From Chloroflexota bacterium (GTDB taxonomy: Bacteria > Chloroflexota > Dehalococcoidia > Dehalococcoidales > JAFGLR01), in NCBI GenBank assembly GCA_016210585.1, contig JACQTX010000136.1, positions 1 to 35,663 on the forward strand: a stretch of 35,663 nt of DNA. Direction: 5' to 3'. The translations under genes were made by a program, and so were the position numbers. The notes beneath the pieces are model-generated. The model did not search any database. It worked only from the letters and a program-made list of their open reading frames with translations, and was not told the origin of the DNA. Each line of letters begins with the position of its first letter. Position 1 is the stretch's first letter. This document shows, in pieces, positions 28,457 to 35,663 of the stretch.

Positions 28457-29165
28457 CATGTCTATCTGTCTTAAGAATGTATCTATCCACTATGGTGTCG
28501 TCGAGGCGGTAGCTGACGTCTGTCTCGAGGAAGAGCACCGGCAAATAATCAGTCTCCTCGGTGGTAATGGCTGCGGCAAAACATCGGTCATGAAGGCCAT
28601 TTCCGGGTTGATAAGGCCGTCCTCCGGCGAGATATGGTTTGATGGCAAACGGATAGACCGGCTATCTACCGGGGAAATTATCCGCCTCGGCATAGTACAG
28701 GTGCCACAGGGACGGCAGCTTTTTCCAGACATGACAGTCCATGAGAACTTAATCATGGGCGCCTATACTCGCAAGAGTAAGAAGGAGATACAGGCGGACA
28801 TGGAGATGGTCATTGCCCATTTTCCGGTATTGATGAAGAAGCGCAAACAAAAGGCGGGGACACTCAGCGGCGGACAGCAGGAGGCTCTCGCTTTCGGCCG
28901 GGCGCTCATGGCCAAACCCAGGCTACTGCTGATGGACGAACCGTCGCAGGGTCTGGCACCGGCTGTCGTCCAGGAAGTTAATCAGATTATCAAGGAGGTT
29001 AACCAGAAAGGCATCGGTGTTATTCTAGTCGAGCATAACCTGAGGCTGGCGCTCGACCTGGCAGATAAGGTCTACGTTCTGGAGGCAGGCCGCAAGATTT
29101 TTCAAGGCACGCCCAAAGACCTGTCACAGGATGACTACGTGAGGAAAATCTACCTCGGCACGTGA
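28440..29165 (+). CDS. livF: ABC transporter ATP-binding protein (LivF); ATG 28458 is an alternative start
   Basis: Walker A GGNGCGKTS; LSGGQQEALAFGRALM; LLLMDEPSQGLAP. Confidence 0.95.
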   Translation: MAMGHSMSICLKNVSIHYGVVEAVADVCLEEEHRQIISLLGGNGCGKTSVMKAISGLIRPSSGEIWFDGKRIDRLSTGEIIRLGIVQVPQGRQLFPDMTVHENLIMGAYTRKSKKEIQADMEMVIAHFPVLMKKRKQKAGTLSGGQQEALAFGRALMAKPRLLLMDEPSQGLAPAVVQEVNQIIKEVNQKGIGVILVEHNLRLALDLADKVYVLEAGRKIFQGTPKDLSQDDYVRKIYLGT

Positions 29166-29185
29166 GTCCGGGCTGTGGGCCAAGC

Positions 29186-29225
29186 AAAAAAGCAGCGAAG
29201 GGGCTCATTAGCGGGCCCCTTCGCT
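29186..29225 (-). terminator. intrinsic terminator between convergent livF and the liv substrate-binding gene
   Basis: Perfect 11-bp stem AGCGAAGGGGC (29194-29204) / GCCCCTTCGCT (29215-29225), 10-nt loop; on the - strand followed by GCTTTTTTG. Weaker U-rich tract (CTTGTT) on + side, so possibly bidirectional. Confidence 0.85.
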
Positions 29226-29266
29226 CTTGTTATGGGATTCTGGGCAACCCCAATCCTAAAGTCTCA

Positions 29267-30604
29267 CTAGAAGTCTTCTGGCGGCGGGATGAAGAAGGCA
29301 TGCTTGTTGACGCCGCCTTTGACAATGGCCACGGGCAGCGGGCCCTGCGATACGTGGTTCACACCGTAAGTCTTCTTGCCAACATGCTTTAGCGGCCCGT
29401 AGGGACCTTCAAATACCATGCCATCTTCCAACACCTTAGCAACATCCTTCGGTTCGATGCTCTGCGCTTTTTCCATGGCCGTCTGGAGCATTATGGGCAT
29501 GGGCGCGCTCATAATGCCAATCTGGTTCCACTCACCGTATTTGGTTACATTCTGGTTATAGAACCATTTCTGATAATCGGTTACCGGTTCAGCCAGGGTA
29601 AACCAGTTGTAAGCCCCCTCCACCGCAGCAGCACCGGCGGCCTGTACTAGCTTGGCACTGTCAGCGGAAAACAGAACGAAGGTGCCTTTATAGCCGAGCT
29701 CTCTCGCCTGCTTTATTATTTGAGTCTGGTGCGAAAGCTGGGTATAGCTGAGGTCGATGACGTCGGGTTTCTTGGCGATAAGACGTGTCAATACTGGATA
29801 GAAGTCAGAAGTCTCGATGTTAAAGAATTCCTGGGCCAGCAGAGTTATGCCAGCAGCTTCTGCACCGGCTTTGACACCCCTGCCGCCAATATAACCGGTG
29901 TCGGTGTCAGGCATCAGAGAAGCGACACTCTTGACGTTGGGATTGACCTTCACGAGCTCTTTGTACAAGTAGGTCAATATCTTCTCAGGAGGTATGCGGT
30001 TCCACATGAAAGTAAGCGGATATTTAGGGTTCATGTAATCCCAGATATCGCCGAACACTAGGTAGAACACATCCCCCGCCTGTTGGACGACCGGGGCAAC
30101 CGCAAGGCCGAGGACGCTGGCGTTCTGAATAAAGTATTTGACCTTGTCCTGGTAAATCAGCTTGTTAGCTACTTTCACTGACAGGTCGGTATTATAAGCA
30201 TTGTCCTCAACAACGAGCTGCCATTTGTAGTTCTGGTCACCAATCCAGAAGCCACCTCGTTCGTTAAGTTCATCTACCTGGAGCTGCAGGCCACGATTAA
30301 CCGGAATACCAGACACAGCTGCCGCCCCGGTGAGATAGACTGAGTGTCCTACTTTGATGAACTTGGTAGGCTTCGGAGTCGCCGTGATTGTCACAGGGGC
30401 GGGCGGTGATGCTGTCACCGTAGTTGTTGCTGTTGTAGTGACCGTGGGCGCAGGAGCGGGTGAAGCCGTAACGGTAGTTGTGGCTGTTGCCGTGACTGTG
30501 GGTGCGGGTGTTGCTGTCGGTTTGGGTGTGGCGCAGGCGCCGACCAACATGGTAACCAGAACCAGCATGGCACAGGAAATAAGCAGTAATCTCTTTCTGC
30601 TCAT
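29267..30604 (-). CDS. liv-type ABC transporter substrate-binding lipoprotein
   Basis: MSRKRLLLISCAMLVLVTMLVGAC lipobox, Thr/Pro linker, then IKVGHSVYLTGAAAVSGIPVNRGLQLQVDELNERGG. ATG at 30604 has AAGGAGG upstream; the listed start 30667 would run through the operator. Confidence 0.93.
   Translation of the reverse strand: MSRKRLLLISCAMLVLVTMLVGACATPKPTATPAPTVTATATTTVTASPAPAPTVTTTATTTVTASPPAPVTITATPKPTKFIKVGHSVYLTGAAAVSGIPVNRGLQLQVDELNERGGFWIGDQNYKWQLVVEDNAYNTDLSVKVANKLIYQDKVKYFIQNASVLGLAVAPVVQQAGDVFYLVFGDIWDYMNPKYPLTFMWNRIPPEKILTYLYKELVKVNPNVKSVASLMPDTDTGYIGGRGVKAGAEAAGITLLAQEFFNIETSDFYPVLTRLIAKKPDVIDLSYTQLSHQTQIIKQARELGYKGTFVLFSADSAKLVQAAGAAAVEGAYNWFTLAEPVTDYQKWFYNQNVTKYGEWNQIGIMSAPMPIMLQTAMEKAQSIEPKDVAKVLEDGMVFEGPYGPLKHVGKKTYGVNHVSQGPLPVAIVKGGVNKHAFFIPPPEDF
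30404..30502 (-). repeat. intragenic degenerate repeat encoding PTVTATATTTVTASP / PTVTTTATTTVTASP (linker)
   Basis: Two 15-residue copies at 54-nt period in the lipoprotein linker. Confidence 0.75.
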
Positions 30605-30625
30605 TCGTCCTCCTTCTACTGCATG

Positions 30626-30686
30626 ATTTTGAATACTGAGTATCCAAATGATGCGCCATAATAACATCTACAGATGTTCTTGTCAA
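30626..30686 (-). promoter_or_regulatory. promoter-operator module 4 (TTGACA 30686-30681; TATTAT 30663-30658; operator 30626-30650)
   Basis: ATTTTGAATACT-G-AGTATCCAAATG; 17-bp spacer and near-consensus -10; upstream of the liv lipoprotein start at 30604. Confidence 0.8.
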
Positions 30687-30770
30687 GGGGTTCTTCCCGC
30701 CGCTAAGGACTATGACCTTGCGGCACCGCGCTAGCGCTTCTTTAGCGCGAGAAGTGCTGCTATGGCGACC

Positions 30771-31748
30771 TCAACACCCGCAGACCTCTCTACAGGCTTG
30801 AACAATATCCCTGGCCCCGGGTAGCACGGCGTTTTCTAGGGAAGGGGCAAAGGGAATGGGCACGGAAGGCGCCCCAATTCGCTTGACGGGCGCATCCAGG
30901 TAATCGAAGGCCATTTCGGTAACAGTGGCCGCAATCTCCGCCCCCAAGCCACAAAAGCGCACCGCCTCATGAGCGACCACGAGCCGGCTCGTCTTCTTCA
31001 CCGAGGCGATAATAGGCTCAATATCAAGCGGATAAATGGTGCGAGGGTCAACCACTTCCACATCAATGCCCGCCTTCTCCAGGTCCTGAGCTGCCGTGAG
31101 CGCCTGTGACACCATCTCGGCAGTGGCCACAACAGTCACGTCCTTGCCGGCGCGTTTTGTCTCGGCAACACCCAGTGGAACGGTATACTCTCCCTCCGGA
31201 ACCTCACCTGGAGCACGCAACAACCCCTTGTGGTAGAGATACATCACAGGGTTATTGTCCCGGACAGCTGCTTTTAGCAGTCCCTTGGCATCATAAGAAG
31301 TGGAAGGCATGACCACCTTGATGCCTGGCGTATGGGCAAACCAGGCTTCCAGAGACTGGGAATGTTGCGGCCCGGCGCCCACCCGTCCACCGCAGCTTGC
31401 CATAATAACCAGCGGCACGCCTTGATGTTGCCCAGGGAACATATACTGCAGCTTCGCCATGTGGTTCACCAATGGGTCCATGCAAACCGTGACGAAGTCC
31501 ATTATGGTCAGCTCTACGATGGGTCTGAGTCCGTTGAGGGCCGCACCAACGGCAAGCCCTACTATGCCTGATTCGGAAATAGGCGTGTCAATTATGCGGT
31601 CAGTGCCGAAACGCTCAACCAGTCCACGTGTGCTGGCGAAGGCAGTGCCCATTCCGACGTCCTCACCGAGAATCAATACCCGGCTATCTCGCTCCAACTC
31701 CTCGGCTAAAGCTTCGGTGATAGCTTTATGATAGCGGATGCTCTTCAT
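30771..31748 (-). CDS. 2-oxoacid/acetoin dehydrogenase E1 component, beta subunit
   Basis: AITEALAEELERDSRVLILGEDVGMGTAFASTRGLVERFGTDRIIDTPISESGIVGLAVGAALNGLRPIVE; VVDPRTIYPLD. Confidence 0.95.
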   Translation of the reverse strand: MKSIRYHKAITEALAEELERDSRVLILGEDVGMGTAFASTRGLVERFGTDRIIDTPISESGIVGLAVGAALNGLRPIVELTIMDFVTVCMDPLVNHMAKLQYMFPGQHQGVPLVIMASCGGRVGAGPQHSQSLEAWFAHTPGIKVVMPSTSYDAKGLLKAAVRDNNPVMYLYHKGLLRAPGEVPEGEYTVPLGVAETKRAGKDVTVVATAEMVSQALTAAQDLEKAGIDVEVVDPRTIYPLDIEPIIASVKKTSRLVVAHEAVRFCGLGAEIAATVTEMAFDYLDAPVKRIGAPSVPIPFAPSLENAVLPGARDIVQACREVCGC

Positions 31749-32806
31749 TCAGTCCCTTCAGTGAAGACGCCGCGCAGCGCATCTGCCGGGTCGGGTGCCG
31801 GACTAGCGGTAGCGAATTCAAAGGCTGCGGTTACCTGCCTCTCTACTTCAGCCTTGACCTTCTCCAATTCCGCTGGCGTAAATACCTTTTCCATTAGTAA
31901 ATAGTCTTCAAACCGGGGGATTGGGTCACTGCGTTTGCACGCCTCAAGCTCATCTTTAGGTCGATACGCCTGGGGGTCACCGACGAAATGTCCCAGCCAG
32001 CGGTGCGTGCAGCATTCCAGCAGTGTAGGACCCTCCCCTCTCCTGGCCCGGGCGACAGCCCTTCCCGCGGCGCGATGGACAGCGATAACGTCATCGCCAT
32101 CAATTGTTTCTCCTGGCATACCATAGGACGCGGCGCGGACGGAAACGTCACCGATTTTCATAGCTTTACGTTGGGGCACCGAGACTCCATAACCATTGTT
32201 TTCACAGACATAGAGGATGGGCAAGTCCCACACTGCTGCCAGGTTAAGACTCTCGTGGAAGGCCCCTTGATTGGTAGCACTTTCGCCCAAAAAAGCCACT
32301 ACCACTTGTCCTGTTTTGCGATATCGTGAGGCGAAAGCAACGCCAGTGGCCAGTGAAAGGCCACCGGCAACTACACCGCTCGAACCGATGACACCTTTTG
32401 ACCAGTCGGCCATGTGCATCTCACCGCCTCTGCCGCCACAGATGCCGTCTCGTTTCCCCATAACTTCCGCCATCAGCGGGCCTGGTGCCATTCCCTTTGC
32501 CAGGAAATGGCCGCGGCAGCGGTGGGTGGACGCCACGAAATCATCCTCATTCAAGTGGGCACAGACACCGACAGCTATGGCTTCCTGACCCAGATAGGAG
32601 TGGAGCCAGCCGGGTAGCTTTCCTGACAGGAACATCTCCACTGTCCGCTCTTCCATCCGGCGCAGCAGGACCAGCATGCGGAACATCCAATCCAAGGTCT
32701 CAGTCGCCACATCGGATTGTAAGTCCTCTGAACTTTGCGGCTCTGTCTTGGCCATCAAATCCTTACCTGTCATCGTCCTGGTTACCGCCGCATCTTGGCG
32801 CGTCAC
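31745..32806 (-). CDS. 2-oxoacid/acetoin dehydrogenase E1 component, alpha subunit
   Basis: GWLHSYLGQEAIAVGVCAHL; FVASTHRCRGHFLAKG; VVAFLGESATNQGAFHESLNLAAVWDLPILYVCENNGYG. Confidence 0.95.
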   Translation of the reverse strand: MTRQDAAVTRTMTGKDLMAKTEPQSSEDLQSDVATETLDWMFRMLVLLRRMEERTVEMFLSGKLPGWLHSYLGQEAIAVGVCAHLNEDDFVASTHRCRGHFLAKGMAPGPLMAEVMGKRDGICGGRGGEMHMADWSKGVIGSSGVVAGGLSLATGVAFASRYRKTGQVVVAFLGESATNQGAFHESLNLAAVWDLPILYVCENNGYGVSVPQRKAMKIGDVSVRAASYGMPGETIDGDDVIAVHRAAGRAVARARRGEGPTLLECCTHRWLGHFVGDPQAYRPKDELEACKRSDPIPRFEDYLLMEKVFTPAELEKVKAEVERQVTAAFEFATASPAPDPADALRGVFTEGTE

Positions 32807-33696
32807 GACTTGGACTGGGGCTGTTCCGCATAGTATTTCTCCTCATAATCAATAACTTCGCGCAGGTTCATGAACTTGAAAAAGCCCCGGTAGTCCGGAG
32901 CACCGAGGCGTCCGAGGGTTTCCTTGACGGTTCCCTTCTCTTTGATTTCCTGCATCACATCGGCAACTGCCTTCTGAGCCGCAAACAATGCCTCCACCGC
33001 GTATGTCACCAGCCCTCTTGCCCCCGTTTGCCGAAGTTCGTTGACGGTAACATCAGTATGACAACCGAGAAGCAACCATAATGGTGCCCGTATGCCTCTT
33101 ACGAGCGCCCCAAACTCCTCCCGCTTGGCAGTTAACGGCATCACGAGGTCAGCACCGGCTTTTGCATAAGCATTACAACGGTCAATCTGCTCCTGCAAGG
33201 AGACAATGTCAGAATCGGTCCTGGCAGCAATGATGAAATCCGGGTCTTCCCGCGCTTCTAGGGCGGCCCTTATCTTGATGACCATTTCATCTCTGGGGAC
33301 TATCTTCTTGTATTTGCCAAGGGCACCACACCTGACCGGATGTTGCTGGTCTTCCAGGAAGATACCGGCGATGCCCGCCCTCTCCATCTCCCTCACCGTG
33401 CGCTGTATGTTAGTCAAGCTACCGTAGCCATCCTCGGCGTCAGCGAGTACGGGTATGTTTACCAGATTGGCAATGTTTCGGGTTTGGTTTACCACCTCGC
33501 TCATGGTCAGCAGACCAACATCGGGCTTGCCTAGGAGGCTAGCCGAAAGACCAAACCCACCGACAAAAACTGCCTTAAAACCTGCCTGCTCAATCACCCG
33601 GGCACTGACTCCATCGTATGCCCCCGGTGCTTCGACGATTTGGTCTTCGGACAAGTACTTCCTCAATAGAGCGGTTTTCTTCATTTCACCCTCCAT
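32803..33696 (-). CDS. PEP mutase / isocitrate lyase-superfamily carbon-carbon lyase (2-methylisocitrate or 2,3-dimethylmalate lyase-like)
   Basis: VEAPGAYDGVSARVIEQAGFKAVFVGGFG; PVLADAEDGYGS; GIFLEDQQHPVRCGALGKYKKIVP; FIIAARTDS. Confidence 0.9.
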   Translation of the reverse strand: MEGEMKKTALLRKYLSEDQIVEAPGAYDGVSARVIEQAGFKAVFVGGFGLSASLLGKPDVGLLTMSEVVNQTRNIANLVNIPVLADAEDGYGSLTNIQRTVREMERAGIAGIFLEDQQHPVRCGALGKYKKIVPRDEMVIKIRAALEAREDPDFIIAARTDSDIVSLQEQIDRCNAYAKAGADLVMPLTAKREEFGALVRGIRAPLWLLLGCHTDVTVNELRQTGARGLVTYAVEALFAAQKAVADVMQEIKEKGTVKETLGRLGAPDYRGFFKFMNLREVIDYEEKYYAEQPQSKS

Positions 33697-33756
33697 AAAT
33701 TACTCCAATGAGAACAGCAAAAAGGGGACCGCTTCGAAGAGTAGCACTTCATTGGA

Positions 33757-34992
33757 CTAAAGCCAGGCCTCAATTAGCTCACCTACCGGAAACCGAGTGA
33801 GCAACTCATAGCCGTCTTTAGTCACGAGCACCATCTCTTCGAGGCGCACGCCCTCCCTTTCCCCTTTCTTCCCGGTCCAAGTTTCCAGAGCCAAGACCAT
33901 GTTCTCCTTCAGCGGAATAGGATTATTTCGGGATAAGGCGTGCATTATTATCGGTTTATCATACAGGCTTAGTCCAACTCCATGTCCCATCGCCAGGTCG
34001 GCTATATCGCGGCGGAACTCGTGTCCCCAGTAAGCGGGGTCAGTAGGCCAGGACTTGGTGATATCCAGAGTGGTGGCGCCAGCTTTTGCCTTGCTAATGC
34101 CCTTATATAGCATTTCATAGCATTCCTGATAAAGTTCCTTCTGCCGGGATGAAGCTTTCCCCACCGAAAAAGTGCGGTAGACACATGTCTTGTAACCATT
34201 GAACGCTTGTCCGGCAATGTCAACGAAGACTAACTCACCCGGTCTTATCTGACGGTCGGACATCTGATGCGTATTGGGGTTGGTATGCTCACCCGAGCAG
34301 ACGACGAGGTCTTCATACTCGTCGCAACCCAACGAATATAGCTTCTTAGCGACAACGCCGCACAGTTCCATTTCCGTAACGCCGGGCCTGATGGCGTCGC
34401 GCACATCCGCCATGGCCGCCTCTGCATTGGCACACGCCTGCCGGATACATTCAATCTCATCCCTTGTTTTTATTTTGCGGGCTTCCATCATGGCAGGATG
34501 TCCATCAACAAGTTTCAGCCCGGCCTTGCCGAAATTCTCAATGAGCCAGAAATAGGGAACACCTGACGCCTGGTCCACGCCAATTGGCTCTTTCTCCAGA
34601 CCGTGCTGTGCCAGGATCTTCCCTATCTCGTTGACCATGACATCGGCGCGGACACCGGGTTCCAGATAGGCAAAGTGCGAGCCCGTGCTAGCCCGGACAT
34701 TGCCTTTTAGCCATGGGGTCCAGGCGTCTCGCACTTGAGTTGAAATAGCCCCCTCTATCCACAACACGGGATCGCCATTTCTTGGCAGCAACACATAACG
34801 CTGGGAAGATAGCCGAAAACAGCCCGGCGTGTAGAAACCAGTAATATAGCGCACATTGCAGTAATCGAAGCACAGTATGGAGCCAAGCCCATCTTTTTCC
34901 AACTGGCTTTTTGCTCTTTCAAGCCTCTCCCGGCGCAGGCGGTCATAGTTGATGCGCTCCTGCCAGTCAACGGCCATTCTGCCGAACGTCAT
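33757..34992 (-). CDS. M24-family (Xaa-Pro peptidase/creatinase fold) protein
   Basis: N-terminal creatinase-like domain; GELVFVDIAGQAFNGYKTCVYRTF, MGHGVGLSLYDKP, LALETWTG, VRLEEMVLVT. Confidence 0.88.
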   Translation of the reverse strand: MTFGRMAVDWQERINYDRLRRERLERAKSQLEKDGLGSILCFDYCNVRYITGFYTPGCFRLSSQRYVLLPRNGDPVLWIEGAISTQVRDAWTPWLKGNVRASTGSHFAYLEPGVRADVMVNEIGKILAQHGLEKEPIGVDQASGVPYFWLIENFGKAGLKLVDGHPAMMEARKIKTRDEIECIRQACANAEAAMADVRDAIRPGVTEMELCGVVAKKLYSLGCDEYEDLVVCSGEHTNPNTHQMSDRQIRPGELVFVDIAGQAFNGYKTCVYRTFSVGKASSRQKELYQECYEMLYKGISKAKAGATTLDITKSWPTDPAYWGHEFRRDIADLAMGHGVGLSLYDKPIIMHALSRNNPIPLKENMVLALETWTGKKGEREGVRLEEMVLVTKDGYELLTRFPVGELIEAWL

Positions 34993-35057
34993 GTCATGCC
35001 TCCGTTTGTCTTACTTATCTTGCCGCTATATGCCGGCCCAGTTTGATTTGAGACATA

Positions 35058-35112
35058 TATTTGAATACCGAGTATTTTACATTATTCAATCACTGTTAGA
35101 GCGAATTGTCAA
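35058..35112 (-). promoter_or_regulatory. promoter-operator module 5 (TTGACA 35112-35107; -10-like TTGAAT 35089-35084; operator 35058-35082)
   Basis: TATTTGAATACC-G-AGTATTTTACAT; upstream of the - strand M24/lyase/E1 unit. Confidence 0.7.
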
Positions 35113-35195
35113 GCCCCACTGAAAAGGTGGTCTGGCAGTATATAACACATCCTGATTGGCTGAGAAAGAAGGACAAAGTGATAGAAGAGACTCTA

Positions 35196-35663
35196 CTACA
35201 TACGGTCGTGATGACCGCCATCGCAGCAGATAACCTGCCCGGTTATGTAATCCGAATCGTCGGAAGCCAGAAATAGTGCCAAACTGGCAATATCCTCGGC
35301 CTTGCCTGCCCTCTTGAGTGCCGCTTGTTTAGCCCATTCCTTGATAAAGCGTTTCACTTCTGCTTTTGTTCGTTCCTGCAAAAGCATGGGTGTGATAATC
35401 AGGCCCGGGGCGATGGCGTTTACATTTATACCAAACGGACCTGCCTCACGAGCTGTTGCTTTGGTCAACTGGATGACACCAGCTTTGGAAGAGGCGTAAT
35501 TTGCCCGGGTTTCACTAAGGGCACCCAGAGCAACGATAGAGGAAACGTTTACTATTTTGCCGTAATGCTGCTTCATCATATGAGATAGAACGGCTTGTGT
35601 GCACAGGAACGTGCCTTTGAGATTTACTTCATGCACCGCATCCCAGTCGGCCTCGGCCATCTG
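35196..35663 (-). CDS. short-chain dehydrogenase/reductase (5' end beyond window)
   Basis: WDAVHEVNLKGTFLCTQAVLSHMM; KIVNVSSI; YASSKAGVIQLTKATAREAG; GQVICCDGGHHDRM. Confidence 0.93.
   Translation of the reverse strand, partial: QMAEADWDAVHEVNLKGTFLCTQAVLSHMMKQHYGKIVNVSSIVALGALSETRANYASSKAGVIQLTKATAREAGPFGINVNAIAPGLIITPMLLQERTKAEVKRFIKEWAKQAALKRAGKAEDIASLALFLASDDSDYITGQVICCDGGHHDRM

Noticed and set aside
30354-30626. + strand ORF of Val/Ala/Gly repeats (VVVAVVVTVGAGAG)
   Set aside because: Antisense shadow of the Thr/Pro linker of the liv lipoprotein.
32485-33081. 198-aa + strand ORF
   Set aside because: Antisense to E1 alpha and the PEPM-family lyase; proline/serine-rich composition typical of antisense GC-rich frames.
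1-35663. CRISPR arrays, tRNA/rRNA genes, transposases or prophage
   Set aside because: None recognised: no regularly spaced repeats, no transposase/integrase motifs, no tRNA-like cloverleaf noticed by eye. An exhaustive search would need tRNAscan/CRISPR tools.

Overview
The window is an almost fully coding, metabolically themed locus from a bacterium. Gene content and the Thr/Pro-rich lipoprotein linkers suggest an anaerobic, Chloroflexota/Dehalococcoidia-like organism, but that is inference only. It contains a TetR regulator and five separately transcribed units. (1) An 8-gene + unit: a two-subunit 2-hydroxyacyl-CoA dehydratase/benzoyl-CoA-reductase-like pair, class III CoA-transferase, nitroreductase, VOC protein, Zn-dehydrogenase, SDR and HdrB-like CCG protein. 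(2) A TRAP transporter, dctP-dctQ-dctM. (3) A 14-gene, ~15.3 kb + unit: molybdopterin oxidoreductase, VOC, 4-hydroxybutyryl-CoA-dehydratase-like protein, 3-hydroxyacyl-CoA dehydrogenase, divergent aconitase-family large subunit, HMG-CoA-synthase-like/DUF35 fusion, thiolase, divergent aconitase-family small subunit, two class III CoA-transferases and livHMGF. (4) A liv-type substrate-binding lipoprotein on the - strand. (5) A - strand unit: M24-family protein, PEP mutase/isocitrate lyase-family lyase, and E1 alpha and E1 beta of a 2-oxoacid/acetoin dehydrogenase. The most interesting observation is that each of the five units is preceded by the same promoter-operator module: TTGACA, 17 bp, a -10-like hexamer, then a 25-bp palindromic operator of consensus wwTTtGAATACy-n-rGTATTyAAyAA. 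This predicts one TetR-controlled regulon for an undescribed CoA-dependent catabolic pathway. Several enzymes have altered catalytic motifs (aconitase small subunit, HMGCS-like protein, M24 protein), suggesting a non-standard substrate. The left edge holds an acyl-CoA synthetase 3' end interrupted by an in-frame TAG, followed by two tandem desulforedoxin-like mini-genes.
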